From positions 27,998,001 to 28,062,000 of the forward strand of contig CM069870.1 in NCBI GenBank assembly GCA_036172665.1: DNA of 64,000 nt, given 5' to 3'. How positions within the stretch are numbered: position 1 is the stretch's first letter; each line of letters opens with the position of its first letter. This document shows, piece by piece, positions 56,820-64,000 of this stretch. The DNA is from Prosopocoilus inquinatus (taxonomy: Eukaryota > Arthropoda > Insecta > Coleoptera > Lucanidae). The notes beneath the pieces are model-generated. The model did not search any database and was not told where the DNA came from. It worked only from the letters and a program-made list of their open reading frames with translations. A program made the position numbers and the translations under genes.

Positions 56820-57265
56820 ACTCTCTCGGAGGCTAGGCTTTGCTATAATCAGAAAAGCGCGCATAGTTATCGAGGGAACTGTGCTATATGATATTAAGGA
56901 CAAATGGGGCCTTTCTGATACTATAACCATTCCGACGTCCAAACTGAGTTTAATTCATTCCAGTATTGTTCGAGTTTTCTCGTACAATCTGTTCTATAAG
57001 ATTGCAAAAAAAGTATGATAAAAGTTGGCAGTAACCATTCATATGGTGTAACTCCAGTTTTGTAAATACTTTTTATCAATCCTACTAAAATATGAAGCTG
57101 TCGTTCCTTTATCAGATTAAGAATTTCTGAGAAAATCTGATATGGTCCTGATGCTTCATCATCTTTTAATACCTTCAGAATGTGTAAGACCTCCTCCTCA
57201 GTAATATCTGGATCTTCATCTGCTTGTGTATTTTCGAGGTCTGGATCATCATTCTTCCATATAAT
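56820..57265 (-). pseudogene. second LINE reverse transcriptase relic
   Basis: On the minus strand from 57265 the frame reads EDPDITEEEVLHILKVLKDD, then SGPYQIFSEILN, then LVGLIKSIYKTGVTPYEWL. This is the first reverse-transcriptase block of insect non-LTR elements (EEVxxALKxLKxxKAPGPDGIPAEIL, GxxPxxW). It continues in other frames as QFGRRNGYSIRKAPFVLNI and FSDYSKA. The last is the aspartate-containing motif A, followed by a VQDNRLMQSLKEK-like stretch to about 56780. The fixing-finger region between is deleted. No endonuclease part or 3' end was found. It is a different lineage from the element at 9084-12200, judged by the EITEEEV leader. Dead. Confidence 0.75.
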
Positions 57266-57456
57266 TTATTTTCTTTTTTGTCGCCTAATGTAATCGTTTT
57301 CCGCAAGATGAAAATCGTTTTATCTTCCGTTTATTTCATTTGCGATTAAAAAGCTCCTACACTTTCTTTCGATTTTCTATTAGTCCTTCAATTTTTGAAC
57401 AATTGTGTACTCGCAAAATGTTAACATTTGAATTAATTTTATAAGATGACAATTAA

Positions 57457-57705
57457 TTATAATTGAATCGATGAGTACGTAATGGTGTTCAGTCCAAATT
57501 TACTGTGTCGAGAAAACAACAAATAACTTTCTAGATTTTTATTTTAAGTGAATTATTGACTTAAAATTCTTTCAGATAAGGATGTGTGAAGCCTCCTGAA
57601 GCCAATAATTACTTAAAATAAAAATCTAGAGAAAGTTATTTGTTGTAGTCTCAACACAGTAAATTTAGACTGAATACCGTTATGCACTCACCGATTCAAT
57701 TAATT
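57457..57705. repeat. foldback element, arms about 100 bp
   Basis: The left arm 57457-57556 (aattgaatcgatgagt, ttcagtccaaatttactgtg, aacaacaaataactttct, agatttttattttaag) is mirrored at 57604-57705. The loop is about 47 bp. No target duplication was resolved. Confidence 0.88.
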
Positions 57706-57927
57706 AGCTACATTTTTTTCTAATAATATCCAATGAATAAAATCTAAACTTTTAGAAACTCCAAATTTCGGTTCAACTTTTTCCTGAAAACATAAATCTA
57801 ATTTCGCCAGGACATCAATATAAATACCTCCAACCAATGGAAACTTCCTGATTGAAATAGGAATGCAAGACGTCTGGAAATGTATTAAATAAAGAAATAA
57901 CGCCTAACTTTAACAGTAATCGTCACA

Positions 57928-58070
57928 AAATCTGTAAATATAATTTGTCGGACCGTTTACAATTCAATTTAAAGACTACGTTTCATTGTAAATTAACAGC
58001 TTCTTTAAGATACCTTGAACGTTAAATTGAATTTTACAACTGTTCGACAAATTATATTTACAAATTTGAT
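57928..58070. repeat. foldback element, arms about 45 bp
   Basis: The arm tgtaaatataatttgtcg, followed by ttcaattta (57930-57973), mirrors 58024-58070 with small changes. It stands about 225 bp from the previous foldback. Confidence 0.85.
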
Positions 58071-58071
58071 G

Positions 58072-61000
58072 ATAATTTTCGTTTCAACGGAGAATAAGGG
58101 GCCTTAATTAGCGACTGTGTTGTTCGTTAACGATTTGAAGCAAAAAATCAAAACCCCAATCGAAATTTTACATTAAATCTGAAACTACTGATCATTAATA
58201 CCAATTGATATCGAAACCATGGCGAATGTATTGAAAGTAATTTTTTTTTAGTTTGTAAATTATTATTTGTTTGAGTTTCACCTATTCATATTTTTTCTTA
58301 TTAAAAGTTTAATTAAAAATAGTAGCAGTGACATTTTTGGCAACTAAAATTCATCAAATTTACTTCTGAGTATGCGCATCAAGAAAAATCGCAATATTTT
58401 TATTAACATTGAAAAGAACAGTATGATATTATTACGTCGCGTCATCTGCATTGAAAAGTAATGTTGTAATACTGTTTCTGTGGTACCGTTTGCTGACATA
58501 TACAGTTTGTAATACAATACATATGGCATTGTCAGAGAGCTCGAGAATATATAAACTTATCCTTTATAGATCCTGGCGATAAAAATTAAAAAAGAGATTG
58601 ATCAGTAAATGCTTTTTATTGAGGTTGACGATAAAGAAATCACATGTATAATGGTCCTGAACATGAAGTATCTCTGCGTTATCTGCGCTACAAATGTAAA
58701 TGTAATAAATTCAACCCACGCCACACAAAAAAAGTAGTTATCTTTCGATATATTCTTTGTGTTAAAAGCAAAGGATCTTATTAGCATGCCTCTTGACACA
58801 ATTGAATTGATATCACTAATGGCCCGACTCGTTTTGTCAGGCTGGAATGCGGTTATTAACGCCGTCGGTTGGCACTCGCATTGAACAAAAAAAAAAAGAA
58901 AACAATACAAAAAGGCTTATGCTTAAGAAGAGTGCGCGCGGTCATATCCGGTCGTTGGTGAGTGTATGTTTCAGGCCTTATTTTCTACGTGCTTTAACAG
59001 TAAGGTATGCAAATTTAAAGAAAATCTTGTATTTTCTAAATATTACACCAAGCTTTTTGAACGCTTATAGTATTTTTCTTCGAAATATGTTGTTATCTTA
59101 ATCTTTATAAGTGAAACAATAATCGTAATAATCAAATCTTAGTCAGAATTTTAAAGGTCTCATCCGTATTATGACTACGGCAAGGTTGTACCAACTCCTT
59201 GAGTAAACACTTCTTCACTTTAATTCGAGATTAACATTTATTGATCGATGTTGGAACAATTGGATACGTGATATGGCTGATGTGATAGTGCTTCCCAGAA
59301 TGATGTATATGGCTACGATTTAACAGGGAATTATTTAAAAGAGAAAAGAAACGTGACTTAAAAGAAATACTTTGCTAACGATGCCAGTTTGAAAATAAAT
59401 GCAAAAGCTAATAGTAGAAGTAAAAAACAAAGCACTAGTTAAAGAGTAATGATTAATTGTTTATCTTTGACTCTGTTTTAGTCGAATGGTGAGTCACCCA
59501 CTGTTATTAAGTTTGAGTCTAGATCATAACAAAGTGCCATAGGAACGTGGAAAATATGATCAAAAGTTGAGAACTTCGATATACTGATTGTTTCAAAACA
59601 ATCGTAAAGAGATAACTACGGGACATAAATGGCTACGTTATGAACTAAAAGATGTACTTATCTATGATATAAATATAGGCGACCACAAGTTTGCTAAGTT
59701 AGTACGTTTTATTTTTGGAAGGAAGGATCATGCTCGCGTACGTTTCCAAAATTATTCAAAGCAGATTGTGCATCGTGCTTCTCTGAGCTGTTTTTTACAG
59801 GAAAGTTATTTGTGTGTAAGAAAATTAACACCGGTGGAATATTTAAAGGAAATACTCACCAATTAGTATAATTAACACCGGATAAGAATATAAATAATTA
59901 ATCTGAAAATTTGAATGTCCTAATTCCCCCTAAATAAAACGTTACTATTGACAAATTTAAAACAGAAACGAGATCTGTTTGCGGTAGCTTTTAGTCGTCA
60001 GGTTAAAACTGCAAATGTAAACAGTAGGCAGTGAATACAACTACCACATCTCAGCATATATGGGCTTCCTAAGCAGGTTAAATAAGAAAGATAAATTGAA
60101 TACATTATCACATTCTCCACCGAGAAAACATTGGTTGGGTAAGGCCGCCAGAAAAATTAACAGGAACGCGCATTTGAATAAAAAGTGTCGTCCGGAGACG
60201 TCTCATTTACAATTTATGAAACTACATAGTTAAAATATTTTCAGCATATTGCCAAAGAAGAAATGTACATAGATTTTTTCCGCTGCGCGTGAGGCAATCT
60301 CATGAAAATGAATGAAACAATTAGTTATCATCTAAAAGCTATTAACTCGGACGTTACAACTAATCTAGTTGTCTTTAGGCGATTTACAAAGAGAAAAAAC
60401 ACTAATGAAATTGCGTGAGAATAAAATGCAGCGCTAATTATAAATGCAGCTACGTGCTAAACTTACAAACGAAGCATGCCAGGAATGCCACTACTAAATG
60501 AATTTCACGAGTTCCCTATAAAAACATACCTAACGCATGAATGAAATTTTATCTCCAGAGAGTAGATTTTTTGAAGATAACTTAACATGGACGGACAAAC
60601 TGAATTAATTAGTTTCAGTTTATATCGACAGGATATCGTAAATACTAAAGGCATTTTACTTCATTATTGTCTAAATCTATAATCTTTACACCTATTTCAA
60701 CACATTATACATTCTTTTGTTTTAGTTGTTTCATATTTTTCTAAATACGTGTATTAACTCAGATGTTTAAAAATTAACTGAATTAATTTAATTACCTACG
60801 TATTATTTTCATTGAATTATTTATCGTTGTATTAGTGTTTACTTGATCAAATTAACTGAATTAATTTAATTATTATTATTTCTATTATTACATTTCTTTA
60901 TTTACAGCACAATAAAAAGTAATCTATAACCATAATTTTCGTTTGTGTTTCCCATGCTGTTTGTCTCGTGGTGAGAATTTAATCTAATTTTCTTACAGCG

Positions 61001-61885
61001 GGCGCAATTTCGGTAGGTAAGAAATCAGTCAGTTGATATGCGACAAATGTTGATTTGTTTTATTTTTCAAAGGCCAGTGGACCAATAATCATTTATAAAA
61101 ACTGTATAGTATAGTACATTGTGTAAATATTTCGTTTTATGCTTCATTACATACAAGTTTTAATACAAACAAGTAAATATTAAAACCACCAAAAAAATTA
61201 CACAACTCTTCGTTAAACGAAGATCTCTCAGTACTCTTTAGTCTAAACTGGAATTTATAGGGTCCGTTTAATCCTTTTAAAGCTTCACTTGATCAACGTT
61301 GCATTCCGACATACTTCCTAACTTTAACGAGCGAGAGCTTAAGATTATGCGGCGGTTCTGGTGAAACGAAACGACTGAGAATCGATTTTCAGAGTGATTT
61401 TCCAACCTGAATACGATCTGTAAGTAGTTCGTAAAAAATGCTTTATTACGGTTCGAACTGGTGTCTGTGAAATATTTTACTACTCAACTTAAAGTTCATT
61501 GTAATAGATATTTTGACGGTTTTATGGCGAGCAACGTATAAATATTGCGTCATGAACGCGCATTTGTGTCAAATGCAAGTAATTTTAGGAGCCGTATCGT
61601 CTTTTATGGCTCGTAAGTTATGTTTTGATAATAAATGTTTTAGTTTCAATAAATTTTGGGCCTTGCGGGAGTTATCTTATGACACCCGAATGATCTTTAA
61701 ATCTAATTTTCCAAAATATTAGCTTTAGTGATACGTAATACTTCCCTAGAGTTTTTATTATACAAAGCGGAAGAAAATATTTTTTTAACTATTATTTATT
61801 TGAAAAGAAATTGTACGAGTTCGAAGTTTTTAAATGTTCAACTAAATTTTTTTAATTAGATTTTGAAGAAAAAAATCATGTACAA
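58072..61885. other. non-coding stretch, no gene recognised
   Basis: Short open frames (for example at 59588-59866) show no family signature and no splice context. A 24-bp direct repeat (aaattaactgaattaattt, aatta) occurs at 60771-60794 and 60849-60873. A relative of the repeat at 35694-35748 is at about 58320-58375. Confidence 0.4.
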
Positions 61886-61887
61886 TA

Positions 61888-62758
61888 CAGAGTGTTCTTT
61901 TACTGTGTGCAAATATTTAAACCTGCAATATATCACCATGAATGGCAACGATTGAACTCATATGTTCTTAACATAAATGTTTGGTTTTCGAGAAAAATGC
62001 AGTGCCAGATTTTCACTAAACCATTTGAGAACTGCTGGTATAGCTAAAAGTGGAACGCGGCCGTCTCTTGAATTACTACCCGAAGCCGAAGTCGGTCAGG
62101 GTCAGTGCCTTATCGCAACTCGAGGAGGAACCACGTAACTCTCGCCGCTGCGATCAGCTGGTCCGTCAAAGTTTTACAATTTAAATTAACTTCACTGCAA
62201 GTAATTACAAGTTTAAGTATTAAATTAACATCTGGTGCAATTCAAGAAGCTGCAGTTCGTAATTACCGAACAAATTAAAAGCGAGGTACAAACAAATTGT
62301 AATTTCTCATTCAATATTATTTTTAAAAGAGTTATAAAAATTTTACATTTACTTTGTTTCCAAAGACTGTAAGTAGTAATACTTTCATTTATTTACGTAA
62401 AACGGTGAACGAAGAACATTTTTAACACGCTTGCCTAATTGGTGCATAAATTTTCGGATTTACTCACTCAGTGAATTAAAATTTTAAACAAAATAATTAA
62501 TAAACGATATCAATGATTATTATTACGAAACTCAGCGTTGAACATCGAGTGCGGTATCGGTGGGCGTGTTCATACCGAGAGGAAGGCGAAGTTGACCTTC
62601 CTATCTTCCCCGCACGTTTCAACAGTTCCATACAAGTGGTCTGTCCGAAATTTTTTGGCTATGATACGGTAGCCACCATAAAATACCCGCTGAAGGTAGC
62701 ATTTCGTTTACTTATACTGAGGTTTTTTTTTATTTGCACACAGTAAAGGAACACTCTG
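61888..62758. mobile_element. TA-flanked DNA element (871 bp)
   Basis: The ends CAGAGTGTTCTTTTACTGTG and the complement of CACAGTAAAGGAACACTCTG are inverted with one mismatch and continue to tgcaaata. TA flanks both ends (61886-61887, 62759-62760). The interior just inside the left end matches 15789-15905. A transposase was not recognised. An open frame at 62513-62746 overlaps the right terminal repeat and is unlikely to be a gene. Confidence 0.9.
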
Positions 62759-62879
62759 TATATATTTCCAAAGAATAAGTCAGTAAGGTCCTTGCAATTT
62801 AATTCAAATTATTGCTATAAGAATTATATTTTCGCAGCTGCTTCTATGATAATAATGAAGTTTAAGTTTCTTTGAAGTA

Positions 62880-62969
62880 GGTATCGTAGCATGCATTTTA
62901 TCAAGACGCCGTTTATTAATGCAATTTAAACGAGAAACTGGGATTTGATAAAATGCATGTTACTATACT
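62880..62969. repeat. short inverted repeat
   Basis: gtatcgtagcatgcatttta (62880-62899) and its near mirror ending at 62969 share the aaaatgcatg core. A hairpin-forming pair of unknown origin. Confidence 0.7.
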
Positions 62970-63142
62970 TTCTCAGAAAATGGGACATCATATTTAAAAC
63001 TTAATTTATTTGTCCAAATTTGGAAAAATCATAAATAAAGCTAGTTATGTAATAATATAGTTGTGAACGAAATAATTATCCCTAACATATTATTGCATTA
63101 TCTGTTAATTCAATTAATTCAATAACACACACATGTTTATTA

Positions 63143-63501
63143 AGGCCGTTTTACATTACACAATTTATTGTTCAAGAAATTGTACAATTTTTGAAACAAT
63201 CTAAATTGTGTAGCATCTTGAGTAGTCCCGAGGTATCTTGTTTGATATTTACACACAAGAAATTGTGAGTGATTCTGCGCAGTTGATTGTAATTTTACAG
63301 ATGTTAGGTTATAATCACTTGTTATGTCTTCTATTTTCAAGTGAATATAGACCCCACGATTGTGTAAAAAATAGAGCAGACAAACACAATTTTAAAAGCA
63401 AGCAATATTGCACGCAATTTACTGTTTGACACTACACAATTTAGATTGTTTCCAAAATTGAACAACTTCTTGTACAATAAATTGTGTAATCTAAAATGGA
63501 T
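63143..63501. mobile_element. MITE with about 70-bp inverted ends
   Basis: The left arm (acattacacaatttattgtt, caagaaattgta, gaaacaatctaaattgtgta) mirrors 63432-63500. A TTA or TAA triplet is available on both sides, as for PIF/Harbinger, but the exact boundary is ambiguous by one or two bases. Internal repeats of acaca and ttgtg make the arms self-similar. Confidence 0.78.
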
Positions 63502-64000
63502 TTTACATGAAACTCTTTATTTTTACATTCAATGTTTAAAAACTATTAGCGTATTTATAAAAAATTGTAAAGATTCATCAAAATTTATTATAAGTAAACG
63601 AAATCTGCTCAATGAATTGATTCAATACAATTAAAATTGAAATAAAAGTTTTATTTATTCTTTTCTGAATTCACTTATTCACGAAAAATTGATAAACCCC
63701 AAATTTTTGTTTTTTTTATGATTTGAATATTTAAATTTTGAAATTATTAAAATTAGAGGTATGTTTACTGATCAAAAACATCTACATTTTCACTTTTGGG
63801 ACACACGTTTCATGCAATCTTGAAATGAAGCTATTTATTCATTAAAATACATATACAGATCCCGCCATATTAAGTTGGCACCACCGAGTGTCTTACAGTG
63901 TGATCGTAAGTACCATCGAGTACAAATAAAAGTAGTCGATAAATTTTGGGTTGTTTTAGTCTTGTAAAGCAAGCGTCACTATATTTTTTGACAATTAAGT
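63502..64000. other. non-coding stretch at the window end
   Basis: AT-rich sequence with nothing recognised. Confidence 0.4.

Noticed and set aside
59588..59866. 92-residue open frame
   Set aside because: No recognisable motif, no upstream acceptor or downstream donor in a sensible phase; probably chance.
62513..62746. 77-residue open frame
   Set aside because: Runs into the right terminal repeat of the element at 61888-62758 and has no transposase motif.

Overview
The window looks like 64 kb of AT-rich nuclear DNA from an arthropod, most likely an insect (a beetle would fit, but this is inference). It holds mariner, Tc1 and hAT elements, MITEs, non-LTR retrotransposons and one protein-coding exon with canonical animal splice signals. 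Nothing in it looks prokaryotic. I saw no tRNA, rRNA or CRISPR.

Only one convincing host coding segment was found: an exon at 32338-33260 (+), bounded by AG at its 5' side and GTAAGT at its 3' side. It encodes the first 306 residues of an unrecognised low-complexity protein with a YEEI motif. It is followed by a phase-1 intron whose next exon I could not find. Nearly all other recognisable content is transposon debris.

Layout. 1-1016: right part of a mariner copy; a second, complete but dead copy lies at 38012-39296. 3082-5543: TA-flanked element with a decayed transposase and a nested foldback. 6844-7119: hammerhead-ribozyme-bearing element. About 9084-12200: decayed non-LTR retrotransposon. 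12.4-21.8 kb: MITEs, a purine-rich then pyrimidine-rich tract, and mostly unique sequence. 22053-23104: hAT element with a perfect 8-bp target duplication, a TTF-type zinc-finger remnant and a nested MITE. 25.2-26.2 kb: dead Tc1 (DD34E) with a MITE inside. 32-33 kb: host exon. 37-41 kb: hAT MITE, mariner copy 2, and a foldback carrying a hammerhead-family insertion. 43-45 kb: MITE and two hammerhead-family copies. 45618-47078: long-TIR element. 47298-48865: hAT inside hAT. 52936-56017: hAT with a nested TA element, followed 11 bp later by another long-TIR element. 56820-57265: second LINE relic. 57-64 kb: foldbacks and a TA element.

The most interesting signal is a dispersed short family. Each fuller copy carries a type I hammerhead-like core inside a roughly 24-bp inverted repeat, and some end in a palindrome. 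Three insertions show 9-12 bp direct target repeats. Five copies carry the hammerhead region; one (6884-6949, minus strand) keeps every core nucleotide plus a compensated stem I. This resembles the retrozymes and Penelope-associated hammerheads described in animals, but it would need to be tested.
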